Positions 1 to 8,025 of a stretch of DNA of 64,000 bases are shown piece by piece. Below the pieces are notes generated by a model. The model was not told where the DNA came from. It saw only the letters and a program-made list of their open reading frames with translations, and searched no databases. Both the position numbers and the translations under genes were made by a program. Origin of the DNA: JAAXVQ01 sp964604705. Lineage in GTDB: Bacteria; Oederibacteriota; JAAXVQ01. The stretch covers positions 62,001 through 126,000 of the forward strand of contig CAZSAP010000007.1 of assembly GCA_964604705.1 (NCBI GenBank), written 5' to 3'. The stretch's first letter is position 1. Each line of letters begins with the position of its first letter.

Positions 1-784
1 CATTGAGTACCTCGCAATGCTCACCTACGGTGACACTCGGACCGCGTGATTCAATGACCATGCCCACCATGTTCACCACATGCCCCTCGCCGCGCACTTC
101 GGATGTCTCCCGCACCACAACTTCCGCACTGCCTTCTTGTTGCACGTCCTCGTTTCGAAGCAAGAGCTCGCGCTCGATTTCTTCCAATTGGGCATTAACC
201 TGCGCATTGATCGTGCCAAACTTGGTCTCAAGCACGCATCCGCCGCGCTCAATGCCCGCATCGGCCACAAACTTTAAATTTTTCGGAGCCACATCCACGG
301 CCGGGGCCAACAAAAGATGGTCCTCGGGGTTTAAGCGAATGGTGAGCATGTCTCCAGGCTCACGATGACGCGCCAGCACTTTGCGGATGCTCTGACGTAT
401 CAGCTCGGCGCGGTCATCGCTTACCTGTCCCACAATTTTTCGCACAATGGCCAACGCCAGGACGGCGACACGCCCTTCCACCCGTTCCAAGAACTGCGCC
501 AGATCGTGGTCAATGCGCGAGACCGACTGGGTCAATACCCGCAAGGCCTCACGAAACGAATCTTCCGCCTCCAGCTTGCCGGCCACGCGTCCGGCTTCAA
601 ACGCGGTCTCGCGCTCGCGCTCCTGCTGCTGGACCGATTCCAAAGCCGCACGCTCCGCATGGGTCACCACATCCGTCGCAACCGCGGCTCCATCGGCACG
701 GGTCTCCCGTGTAAACACAGGAACAAAGTAATCGTTGGCGCTGACCTGTGCGGCTTTGATAACCTTGGACCTAGACCACCTCAT
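1..784 (-). CDS. fliH: FliH running in frame into the FliI N-terminus (partial at left edge)
   Basis: Flagellar export ATPase regulator FliH. The ATG at 784 (MRWSRSKVIK) overlaps the end of fliG by 14 nt. A charged coiled-coil middle (QQQERERETAFEAG) leads to a FliH C-terminal domain ending near LEEIERELLLRN. No stop follows. After a linker of about 25 residues the same frame reads GHVVNMVGMVIESRGP and VGEHCEVLN, which is the N-terminal beta-barrel signature of the export ATPase FliI. The frame is still open at base 1. FliH normally ends with its own stop and FliI starts separately, so this is either a real FliH-FliI fusion or a one-base error. Family assignment is firm; the fusion is read directly from the sequence. 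Confidence 0.85.
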   Translation of the reverse strand, partial: MRWSRSKVIKAAQVSANDYFVPVFTRETRADGAAVATDVVTHAERAALESVQQQERERETAFEAGRVAGKLEAEDSFREALRVLTQSVSRIDHDLAQFLERVEGRVAVLALAIVRKIVGQVSDDRAELIRQSIRKVLARHREPGDMLTIRLNPEDHLLLAPAVDVAPKNLKFVADAGIERGGCVLETKFGTINAQVNAQLEEIERELLLRNEDVQQEGSAEVVVRETSEVRGEGHVVNMVGMVIESRGPSVTVGEHCEVLN

Positions 785-1790
785 CGGTTACGCTCCCTTT
801 ATTTAAAACAATCACGCCTTCTTCATCCAGACGCCGCATGATCTCCGCGATCTTCATGCGCGCAGCCCGAATGGTCTCGGCTTTGACATTACGCATAACC
901 TCAATATCTTCCTTCAGCATCTCGGCTCCGCGATGCGACATATTCTTAAAGACGATCTCTTCAACCTCCGGAGTAGTCTTGTTCAGCGCCGTAGCCAAAT
1001 CCTGCGTTTCAACTTCTTTCAGAATGCGCTGCACTTCCATAGCCTCCAACTTGACAATGTCCTCAAAACGCACCAACTTCTGCTTAATCTCTTCGGCCAA
1101 CTGCACATTCTTGGCCTCCATCTCTTCCAAAATCCGATGCGCCGCCACTTTGTCCATCTGGTTCAAGATATCCGCGCACAGCTGCACCCCGCCCAATTTT
1201 CCCAATTTTCCGTGATCGGTCTCCTGACGTAGCCGCTCCATCAGTCGCTTCTCAATCTCCATGGCCATCTGGATGTCCGGTTGTGTTTTATCCAAAATCG
1301 CCAAACGACGCATGGTCTCCCCTTGCTTGGCCGTGGATAAATTGCTCATGACTTTGCTGGCCACCTCACTGGCCAGGTTGGCCATGACCAAGGCAATCGC
1401 CTGTGGATGTTCACTGTGCAAAACCGCCACGAGTTTTTCCGGTTCCACCTCGCGCAGCTCCTTAAACAACACAATTTCCTTTGAGCGTTTCATTTCTTCG
1501 AGGAGCCGTTCTGCGCGGTCAACCCCCATCATGGGCGCCACCACATCCTGCATAAATTTGAGTCCGCCTTGGGCCACGGTATCTTGTTTTTGCATCTCGG
1601 TTAAAAATTCTTTCAACACCTGCTCCCCTTCGTGCTTGCTGATCTCATCGCAACGGAGCATTTCCTTGCCAATGCGCTCCATGGTCTCGGGATCAAACTG
1701 TTTCATGATTTCCTGCGCCACTTCACGTCCCAAGACCGTTAGCAGCACCGCTACTTTATGCAGATTGGATTTTTGCCCGATTCCCAACAT
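771..1790 (-). CDS. fliG: Flagellar motor switch protein FliG
   Basis: 339 residues, full length for FliG, the rotor protein that binds FliF at its N-terminus and the MotA stator at its C-terminus. The N-domain starts MLGIGQKSNLHKVAVLL, the middle domain has the EHPQAIALV motif (EHPQ-T/A-IA is diagnostic), and the C-terminal domain has KNMSHRGAEMLKED with the charged torque helix. An AGGAGG lies about 12 nt before the ATG. It sits 18 nt after fliF and overlaps fliH, so it belongs to the flgB-to-fliI operon driven from the sigma-54 site at 5001-5016. Confidence 0.97.
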   Translation of the reverse strand: MLGIGQKSNLHKVAVLLTVLGREVAQEIMKQFDPETMERIGKEMLRCDEISKHEGEQVLKEFLTEMQKQDTVAQGGLKFMQDVVAPMMGVDRAERLLEEMKRSKEIVLFKELREVEPEKLVAVLHSEHPQAIALVMANLASEVASKVMSNLSTAKQGETMRRLAILDKTQPDIQMAMEIEKRLMERLRQETDHGKLGKLGGVQLCADILNQMDKVAAHRILEEMEAKNVQLAEEIKQKLVRFEDIVKLEAMEVQRILKEVETQDLATALNKTTPEVEEIVFKNMSHRGAEMLKEDIEVMRNVKAETIRAARMKIAEIMRRLDEEGVIVLNKGSVTDEVV

Positions 1791-1808
1791 AAATACGCCG
1801 TGCCTCCT

Positions 1809-3320
1809 TTATGAGAGCCAGTGCTTCAACACTTGAGCCGAAGCGCCTGAATTTTGTTTGAGCATCGATAACAACGCCTCGGGCGTCATGGGCTCGTTGC
1901 CGTTTTGCCCATTGGAGCCATTGGAGGAACCATGATCGCTTAGATTCACTTTGTTAAGATTTTTCATGGTCATCATGAGAAAGAAGCCGGCCACGAGCAC
2001 CAGCAAGCCGAGCGGCACCCAACGCGTCAATACTTGCATCCAGAAACGTTCCTTTTGCGATTTCTCCAACAGCTTTTTGTCTTCATCCAAGCCTTTGCGA
2101 TTGAAGGCCATGGCCTTGACTTCCATCTTATCGCCGCGGTCAGGAATAATCCCCAACCCGCGTGACAAAACTGTGGACATGTCGGATAACTGTTCCGGAG
2201 TGAAGGTCCCGTCAATAAAAACACCGACCGAGAGTTGGCGAATCATGCCCGAGGCCGTATTGATGCGCTCCACGGTGCGATTCATTTCATAGTTGATCAC
2301 ACGTTCGTTTTTCTTGGTGGCCTTATCCCCGGTGGCTCCCCCAGCCGGTGGGTACCCCTGCAGGTTGGACGCAGTTCCAGCACTGCCTCCGGCCGCAGCC
2401 GCATCTTGGGCGGATTCAAACATATTCTGCTTCTCGCTGCGAACCAAACCCTGACGCCCGACAATGGGCGTGTAGCTTTCACGCTCTGTCAGCACCTGGT
2501 TAAAATTGATCTCGGCCGCGACCCGTACCACGGCTTTGTCCGGTCCGAGAATCTGGGCCAACATGCTCTCGGCTTGGGTCTTAATGTTTTCCTCGACCTT
2601 CTTTTTGTAGGTGATCTGGCGATCGCTTAAGCCGCCCAAGCCTTCCGCTTCTCCTGCGGCACTCAGCACATGCCCCTGCGTGTCCACCAGCGTTACCCGT
2701 TCCGGTGTTAAACCCCGAACCGCGCTGGCGATCAAATGGCGGATGCTGTCGATTTGACGCGGGAGGAGCGTTCCGCCGTTGTTAAGCTTGATGAGCACCG
2801 AAGCCGTGGGCGTTACTTGATCCTCAAACCACAGATCCTCGGGTGGGATCACCAAGTGCACGCGGGACTTGGCGACCGCATCCATGGATTCAATGGTGCG
2901 TTCCAACTCGCTTTGCAGCGCCCGCATGTAATTAATCCGCTGGACTTCATCCGTGGTGCCAAACGACATCTTATCAAACATTTCAAACCCAACGTTTTCA
3001 CCCCGCGGCAAGCCTTTCCCCGCCAGTTGCACGCGCAGGTCGTACACGCGCTTGGAAGGGATTTCAATCTGGGTTCCACCGGCATTAAGACGATAGGGAA
3101 CCTTTTGCTCACGCAGGTATTCCACAATGTTGTTCGCATCTTTGGGGTCCAGATTGCTGTACAGCAAGGTGTAGTCCGGACGACTGACCATGTACATGGC
3201 TCCCAGCAATCCCATGGCCACGACCGATACCGTGATGATCACCAGGCTTTTCTGGTTCGTGTTCTGCGAGGTCCACCAGGTCTTAAGTTGATTGAGTAAC
3301 GCTTCCAGCTGTTTGGGCAT
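1809..3320 (-). CDS. fliF: Flagellar MS-ring protein FliF
   Basis: 503 residues, slightly short for FliF (usually 520-570). It forms the MS-ring in the inner membrane, the base of rotor and export gate. There are two membrane segments, near residues 25-45 (LVIITVSVVAMGLLGAMYMV) and 425-447 (VPLGLLVLVAGFFLMM). Between them lie the ring-building domains, with LYSNLDPKDANNIVEYL and the FGTTDEVQRINYMRALQSEL region. The C-terminal tail TPEALLSMLKQ is the FliG-binding segment. It follows fliE and precedes fliG in the usual order. Confidence 0.97.
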   Translation of the reverse strand: MPKQLEALLNQLKTWWTSQNTNQKSLVIITVSVVAMGLLGAMYMVSRPDYTLLYSNLDPKDANNIVEYLREQKVPYRLNAGGTQIEIPSKRVYDLRVQLAGKGLPRGENVGFEMFDKMSFGTTDEVQRINYMRALQSELERTIESMDAVAKSRVHLVIPPEDLWFEDQVTPTASVLIKLNNGGTLLPRQIDSIRHLIASAVRGLTPERVTLVDTQGHVLSAAGEAEGLGGLSDRQITYKKKVEENIKTQAESMLAQILGPDKAVVRVAAEINFNQVLTERESYTPIVGRQGLVRSEKQNMFESAQDAAAAGGSAGTASNLQGYPPAGGATGDKATKKNERVINYEMNRTVERINTASGMIRQLSVGVFIDGTFTPEQLSDMSTVLSRGLGIIPDRGDKMEVKAMAFNRKGLDEDKKLLEKSQKERFWMQVLTRWVPLGLLVLVAGFFLMMTMKNLNKVNLSDHGSSNGSNGQNGNEPMTPEALLSMLKQNSGASAQVLKHWLS

Positions 3321-3352
3321 GTGCTACGCTCCTTGGGTCTTGGTCCGCAAGT

Positions 3353-3667
3353 TTACACTTGCATGTGCATGATTTCGTTGTAGGCTTCCATGGCCTTGTT
3401 ACGCACTTGAACGCCGAACTCCACCGCCAGATTGGCTTTCTCAATTTCCATCATGAGCGTGTGCACGTTCGGCCCCTGCCCGGTCAAAAACGATTGAATC
3501 TTTTCGCCTATGCCTACCTGCCCGGCGTTCATGCCCTCAAGGGTTTCGACCAGCAACTTTCCAAAACCCGGTGAGGCGACGGCCTGCGCCGCTCCGGTGG
3601 CCGTAGGATCCAGCTTGGCTTTCTGCAGTTCGAACGCACTGATGGCCGAAGCAAAATCAATATTCAT
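3353..3667 (-). CDS. fliE: Flagellar hook-basal body protein FliE
   Basis: 104 residues, the usual size. FliE joins the MS-ring to the proximal rod. The C-terminal half carries the typical signature MMEIEKANLAVEFGVQVRNK followed by AMEAYNEIMHMQV. A clean AGGAGG precedes the ATG. It lies between flgC and fliF, as in the conserved flgB-flgC-fliE-fliF block. Confidence 0.96.
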   Translation of the reverse strand: MNIDFASAISAFELQKAKLDPTATGAAQAVASPGFGKLLVETLEGMNAGQVGIGEKIQSFLTGQGPNVHTLMMEIEKANLAVEFGVQVRNKAMEAYNEIMHMQV

Positions 3668-3677
3668 ACCACCCCTC

Positions 3678-4079
3678 CTATATTTCCAACGCGCGGCGAA
3701 TCATGTCCTTCGCGCTTTGCAAGGCTGTCACATTGGCCTGATAGGCCCGTGTTGCACCCAGCATATCCACCATTTCCATCATCACATCCACGTTGGGTTT
3801 GGCGACAAACCCCTTATCGTCGGCGTCGGGATGCGACGGATCGTACACTTGCTTCAAGGGCGAAGGGTCGGATACGATCCCGGCGATGCTCACCGCCGGC
3901 AGCTCCCCATCTTCCCCATTGCCCTCGCTTACCAGCTCCACCAATTGACGGCGAAAAACCCCGCCGTCGCTGGTCTTGGTGGTGTTGACGTTGGCAATGT
4001 TGCGGGCGATTACTTCTTGCCGAATCCGTTCCGCGTTCAAACCACTGGCGCTGATGCCCATTTCAGGAAAAAAATTCAT
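3678..4079 (-). CDS. flgC: Flagellar proximal rod protein FlgC
   Basis: 133 residues, standard for FlgC. The N-terminal rod motif reads SASGLNAERIRQEVIARNIAN-VNT, with the ARNIANVNT core that marks rod and hook proteins. The C-terminus has MVDMLGATRAYQANVTALQ, the other conserved helix that packs axial proteins. It starts two bases after the flgB stop, so the two are translationally coupled. Confidence 0.97.
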   Translation of the reverse strand: MNFFPEMGISASGLNAERIRQEVIARNIANVNTTKTSDGGVFRRQLVELVSEGNGEDGELPAVSIAGIVSDPSPLKQVYDPSHPDADDKGFVAKPNVDVMMEMVDMLGATRAYQANVTALQSAKDMIRRALEI

Positions 4080-4081
4080 GT

Positions 4082-4504
4082 TTAGCCCCTCCCGCCGGAA
4101 ATGACATAACGCATCATGCGTAGATTTTTTCCCGCCACCCGGCTTAATGTGGAAAATACCTCGTTGGTCTCAGCCAAATCCACCATTTCATTTTCCAAAC
4201 GCACATTGTTCCCATCCGGGCGTCCAGGGGTGGTCGTGTCCTGCGTGGTGGCCGGAACCCACTCCACGCTCGACTCGTCGGAGTTCATGCCTCGTGGTAC
4301 GGCTCGCAACGGCATTTTTTCCCGATCGTTCCCCTCGGTTTCCAACAAACGCGTCATCTCGGATTTAAAATCCATCTGCAGCTTATGAAACGCCGGTGTG
4401 TTAACATTGGCGATGTTCCCAGCAATCACTTTATGCTGGGCATCCAGCACATCCATGGCCTTCTGCATTTGGTAAAACCAACCTTCAACCGGTCCTGTAT
4501 TCAT
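4082..4504 (-). CDS. flgB: Flagellar proximal rod protein FlgB
   Basis: 140 residues, normal for FlgB. The N-terminus contains VIAGNIANVNTPAFHKLQMDF, the rod-protein motif, and the C-terminus a short helix (NEVFSTLSRVAGKNLRMMRYV) typical of FlgB. A good Shine-Dalgarno (AGGAGG) lies before the ATG. It is the second gene after the sigma-54 promoter, 8 nt behind the unknown gene at 4513-4959. Confidence 0.95.
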   Translation of the reverse strand: MNTGPVEGWFYQMQKAMDVLDAQHKVIAGNIANVNTPAFHKLQMDFKSEMTRLLETEGNDREKMPLRAVPRGMNSDESSVEWVPATTQDTTTPGRPDGNNVRLENEMVDLAETNEVFSTLSRVAGKNLRMMRYVISGGRG

Positions 4505-4512
4505 AACGCCTC

Positions 4513-4959
4513 CTATCCCACCACATCCATGCGCCGGCTGGTCACCGGCGGCGACATGCGCAACGCATGCATAACCGCCATTTCCTGATGCACGCCTTGC
4601 AACACCTTGGCGACTTCCTCAGCCTGCAGGCTCAATTGTCCGGCGTTTTTGTGATGCCAATCCAAGGTTAAAATGGTGGCTTCGCGTAACATTTCCCATT
4701 CACGCGCTACGCTCTCACGTTCGATGGCGGGCAAAGTGGCCATCCAGGCTTTAATGTTGTTTTGCGGCACCGAGCTTTTAGCGACCTGCTCTTCCAATTG
4801 CGTGAGTAGGGTTTCCTTCTGTTGAATCAGATTTTCCATAAGCGAAAGATCGGCCGGTTCTGTATTTTGGGGCCAGTGACGTTCCAGTTCTAGAATCGCC
4901 AGCATTTTTTCCCGCCTCATTTTTAAGTCTTCACGAATGGTCCGATACATATCCGTCAT
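4513..4959 (-). CDS. Unknown helical protein heading the flgB operon (FlgN/FliT-like?)
   Basis: 148 residues, no confident family. It is almost all helix with coiled-coil character (LIQQKETLLTQLEEQVAK) and no signal or membrane segment. Size, helicity and position in a flagellar operon suggest an export chaperone of the FlgN/FliT kind, but this is inference. I place the start at 4959 (MTDMYRTIREDL), not at an in-frame ATG at 4983. AAAGGTGG lies 9 nt upstream of 4959, and the sigma-54 promoter at 5001-5016 predicts transcription starting near 4990, which would leave only about 7 nt before the 4983 codon. Confidence 0.75.
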   Translation of the reverse strand: MTDMYRTIREDLKMRREKMLAILELERHWPQNTEPADLSLMENLIQQKETLLTQLEEQVAKSSVPQNNIKAWMATLPAIERESVAREWEMLREATILTLDWHHKNAGQLSLQAEEVAKVLQGVHQEMAVMHALRMSPPVTSRRMDVVG

Positions 4960-5000
4960 GGTCTTAACCCACCTTTCCCCCATCTTCCCGGCAGTGAATT

Positions 5001-5016
5001 TGCAACTCCTGTGCCA
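5001..5016 (-). promoter_or_regulatory. Sigma-54 (-24/-12) promoter of the flgB-fliI operon
   Basis: On the minus strand this reads TGGCACAGGAGTTGCA. It matches the sigma-54 consensus TGGCAC-N5-TTGC fully, with GG (5015-5014) and GC (5003-5002) separated by exactly 10 bp. It points at the first gene of the flagellar operon and predicts a start near 4990, about 30 nt before the chosen ATG. A sigma-54 activator such as a FlrC/FleQ-type protein would be needed; none is in the window. Confidence 0.9.
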
Positions 5017-5372
5017 AGAAGCTACCGTCCACGGGCTTTTTTAGGTCCTTACCTAAAGACGTCTATTTTTAAAGGGAATTAAATGCTTATCTGCATAAAG
5101 TAACGCGGCATAATTCCCATAGGCTTCTAAAATCCATAGCGACTGCGGAATGTATTCCATAGGGTTTGCCAGGAGAGTATGGAAAATAATCCCCTGTTCC
5201 TGAAGGACGGCTAGGTTGTAGAACGCCTGCACTCAATCCCAACCCTCTGTTCTAGGATACGGCCTTGATTTTCACTACTTTGATTGGGGTGTAGACAAAA
5301 ATACCCTGGACTGTGAAACAGCGAGTGTGCGGGCGAAGGTTTAAATCGCGTGCTCTTTTCCTGGCGGCAGTA
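5017..5372. other. Non-coding stretch with one copy of the dispersed repeat
   Basis: About 355 bp between the sigma-54 promoter and the end of the histidine kinase gene. I see no gene, tRNA or convincing terminator. The segment 5241-5264 (CCTCTGTTCTAGGATACGGCC) is a copy of the short repeat also found near 7745, 24555 and 59861. Confidence 0.5.
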
Positions 5373-6797
5373 TCATTTCAGGGGAGTGGGGTGTTTTTCT
5401 TTGGTGAGCGAAGCCTTGGGTAAAACCACTTTAAACAGGGCGCCATCACCGGTTTTGCTTACAACCTGAATCTCTCCGTGATTAAGCTCTAAATTCTTTT
5501 TCACCAGATACAACCCGAATCCCATACCCCGAACCCCCCGCGTTGTGCTGGTACCAATCCGATAGAACTTATCAAAGATCTTGGCCTGTTCTTCTTCCGG
5601 AATGCCAACCCCATGATCTTGAATCTCCCAGAATACATGGGCTTGATCGTAATGGGTGCGAATCTGGATGGCGCCTCCATGCGGTGAGTACTTCACGGCG
5701 TTTTCCATGAGATTACGCAGAACTTTGTACATGCTGTCACGGTCAACCAGGGCAGGCCAGGTCTGCTCAGGAAACGCGGATTCAAAAGAAATTTTTTCCC
5801 GGTCGTAAAAAATATCCTGCAGAATTTCCTGTGTCAGCTCTTCTAAGGTAATTGGTTCCAAATCCAACGCCACCCGCCCATCCTCCAACTGGGCCGTGTC
5901 CACCAGCTGATTGATAATGGTGTCGATACGCTGACACTGGCGCGTGATGCTGTCCATCATCTTCTCCACTTCCTCGCGCTCAATGCGCCCATTGCGCCGA
6001 AGCATCAGAGCATTGGCGTTGATAATGGTTAACGGTGTTTTGATTTCATGCGTGGTGATGTTTACAATGTCCCGCTTTAAATTGTCCAGCTGGATGTACG
6101 TCTGTACGGTTTTGCGTTCTTTCTCGTAGATACGCTCATTGACCAAGATCAACGCCGCGTGCTTGAGCAAGACATCCAAAATGCTGAACGTCTGCTGGGT
6201 AAATTCACCTTCCGACCGATCAAAAACCAGTTCCAAGCGCCCAACGCGCTCGGTCGACGTGGCCAACGGCACAATCATAAAGGACCACCGCTCTTCGTTC
6301 TTCTTTCCCTGTGGGCGATGGACCGCCGGCATGACAATGGCATGCCCCTGCTTGTATACCCATTCATAAATCGCCGCATCCACCTGAAGTTGTTTTTGAA
6401 ACGTTTCCACCAACTCCATGGTTTGCGCATGCTGCAAAACGACACCCAAGCTCTTACCGTCGTCGCTCCAGGTTTCCATGTACACCGCGGCGGCCTCAAA
6501 ACGAAAGAGTTCCTTCATGACATCCAACAACAGTTCCAAGATGCGATCCACCGCATGGCATTCGCTCACGCTCTCAATAAACCGAAAAACCACCGTCATT
6601 TCATCTATGAAAAGCCGTAATCCACGCGTGATCTTATCTTGAATTTGAATGTAATTTTGCAGTTCTTCCCATTGGTCAACCCCGGCCTTTGCAACAAGCC
6701 CGGTCCTTCCAGGGTGAAGGGGGTGGGGGCGCGTACGTCGTACCTTGGTTTTTCGCAGCGCACCGGTCCGTGCGTGAATGGGCTTACGGGCAGTCAT
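5373..6797 (-). CDS. Cytoplasmic GAF-domain sensor histidine kinase
   Basis: 474 residues. After a basic N-terminal tail comes a helix (QNYIQIQDKITRGLRLFIDE) and a GAF-type domain (about 75-220). A HisKA dimerisation domain follows with phospho-acceptor His250 in THEIKTPLTI, then a HATPase domain with N box NLMENAVKYSP, G1 DHGVGIPEEE and G2 GMGFGLYLVKK. There is no membrane segment or signal peptide, so it senses a cytoplasmic or partner signal. It begins one base after the HDOD gene stop, so the two are co-translated and probably act together. No response regulator is adjacent. Confidence 0.92.
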   Translation of the reverse strand: MTARKPIHARTGALRKTKVRRTRPHPLHPGRTGLVAKAGVDQWEELQNYIQIQDKITRGLRLFIDEMTVVFRFIESVSECHAVDRILELLLDVMKELFRFEAAAVYMETWSDDGKSLGVVLQHAQTMELVETFQKQLQVDAAIYEWVYKQGHAIVMPAVHRPQGKKNEERWSFMIVPLATSTERVGRLELVFDRSEGEFTQQTFSILDVLLKHAALILVNERIYEKERKTVQTYIQLDNLKRDIVNITTHEIKTPLTIINANALMLRRNGRIEREEVEKMMDSITRQCQRIDTIINQLVDTAQLEDGRVALDLEPITLEELTQEILQDIFYDREKISFESAFPEQTWPALVDRDSMYKVLRNLMENAVKYSPHGGAIQIRTHYDQAHVFWEIQDHGVGIPEEEQAKIFDKFYRIGTSTTRGVRGMGFGLYLVKKNLELNHGEIQVVSKTGDGALFKVVLPKASLTKEKHPTPLK

Positions 6798-6798
6798 T

Positions 6799-7683
6799 TT
6801 ATCCCACCGCCATAAACGTCTCGATTTGTCCCAACTCTTTCAACACCACCGCTTCAATCTCTTGAATATAAACATCATTGAGACTGATGGCCTCTCGCCA
6901 AGCGGCATCGGCCGCCCAGGCACGCACACCTTCATCAGGGTTGCGGATTTTGCGTGCCAGCATGTCTCCGACATGCAGAATCGTCGTAAGTTCTTTCCCA
7001 TCTTTGGCCTTTTGCGGAAAGTGGTGAAACGCGATGGGTTCGACAATTTCTTTGGGGAGGTTCCACCTGTCCACAATCCAGGCTCCCACCTGTCCGTGAT
7101 CGGCCCCTATGATATCTTCCTCGTGTTGCGCCAAAAACACATCGTCGGTCTTATGTTTGCTCAGCACCAGGCGATACTCATCCGGCATGTAATGACAGAA
7201 AAAGACCCGGCCAATGTCATGCATAAGCCCGGCGAGATACCCCACATGTTCCCAGGCTTCAAGACGCCGCTTGAGAATAATTTCGCGGGTCGCAATGGCC
7301 GTGGCCACCGAATGCCGCCACTCTTCCTGTCGATCGATCGGCACCACATTTTTCTTGCCGGCGGCCTTAAGATGCGCGGGCAAGGTCAATTCGTTGAACT
7401 GATACATCATGGTGGTCAGCATGAGGTTGCGAACCGTGGAAAACCCCAACAACACTATGCTTTCCGTTACGGTCGTGATGGATCTGGGAAATCCGTAATA
7501 CGCCGAGTTGGCCATTTTCAAAATCCTAAACGTCATGGCCTGATCGGAAGAAATAATGCCCGTAATGTCCTCGGCCGAAGAATACGGATTGTTTAATTCC
7601 TGAATTACGCGCGCAACAACGGTCGGCAACGTAGGAAACTCCCCGATGCTTTGCGCTAATTTTTTAACTTGTGCGGCTTTCAC
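6799..7683 (-). CDS. HDOD domain signalling protein
   Basis: 294 residues, essentially one HDOD domain, a non-catalytic relative of HD phosphohydrolases used in bacterial signalling. Typical features are FPTLPTVVARVIQELNNP near the start, ITGIISSDQAMTFRILKMAN, SAYYGFPRSI, and AGLMHDIGRVFF around the former metal site. It is the first gene of a two-gene unit with the GAF kinase. Its position between flagellar clusters suggests a role in motility or a chemotaxis-like decision, which is inference. Confidence 0.9.
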   Translation of the reverse strand: MKAAQVKKLAQSIGEFPTLPTVVARVIQELNNPYSSAEDITGIISSDQAMTFRILKMANSAYYGFPRSITTVTESIVLLGFSTVRNLMLTTMMYQFNELTLPAHLKAAGKKNVVPIDRQEEWRHSVATAIATREIILKRRLEAWEHVGYLAGLMHDIGRVFFCHYMPDEYRLVLSKHKTDDVFLAQHEEDIIGADHGQVGAWIVDRWNLPKEIVEPIAFHHFPQKAKDGKELTTILHVGDMLARKIRNPDEGVRAWAADAAWREAISLNDVYIQEIEAVVLKELGQIETFMAVG

Positions 7684-8025
7684 ATCCAGCCTCCCTGGAC
7701 GGTCTTATCCCCGTTGATGAGTGTCGCCTGTTCCTGCCTATCTCCGGTGGGGTGTTTCGCTCCCAACCCCTAAGCCTCTTCTCTAGGATAAGGCCTCAAC
7801 AGATTTAGTTACGGTCGATTTTATTAAAACACTTAATCCAGGCAGGCATTTTTAGTCCTGCTCTTGCTTGAAACCACAGTGTAACCCTACGAAGTTCCAC
7901 AAACAGCATAATGCTTTTGAGGATTATTCCCGAGACTATTTTCAGAAGAGCCAAAAAGGGCCGGGAACCCACGTCGGCGAGGCTGTGTCTTGCTTGGCCG
8001 AGCGCAGGTTCAAGCTGGAGGAACG
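7684..8025. other. Intergenic region between divergent HDOD and FapA-like genes, with repeat copy
   Basis: About 340 bp without a supported gene. At 7745-7796 lies the longest copy of the dispersed repeat: a GGGGTGTTTCGCTCCCAACCCC half followed by a CTCTTCTCTAGGATAAGGC half that can pair GCCT with AGGC. I see no confident promoter for either gene. Confidence 0.5.

Noticed and set aside
4960..4983. Longer N-terminus of the gene at 4513 starting at 4983
   Set aside because: The sigma-54 promoter places transcription start near 4990, leaving about 7 nt, and the better Shine-Dalgarno belongs to the ATG at 4959.
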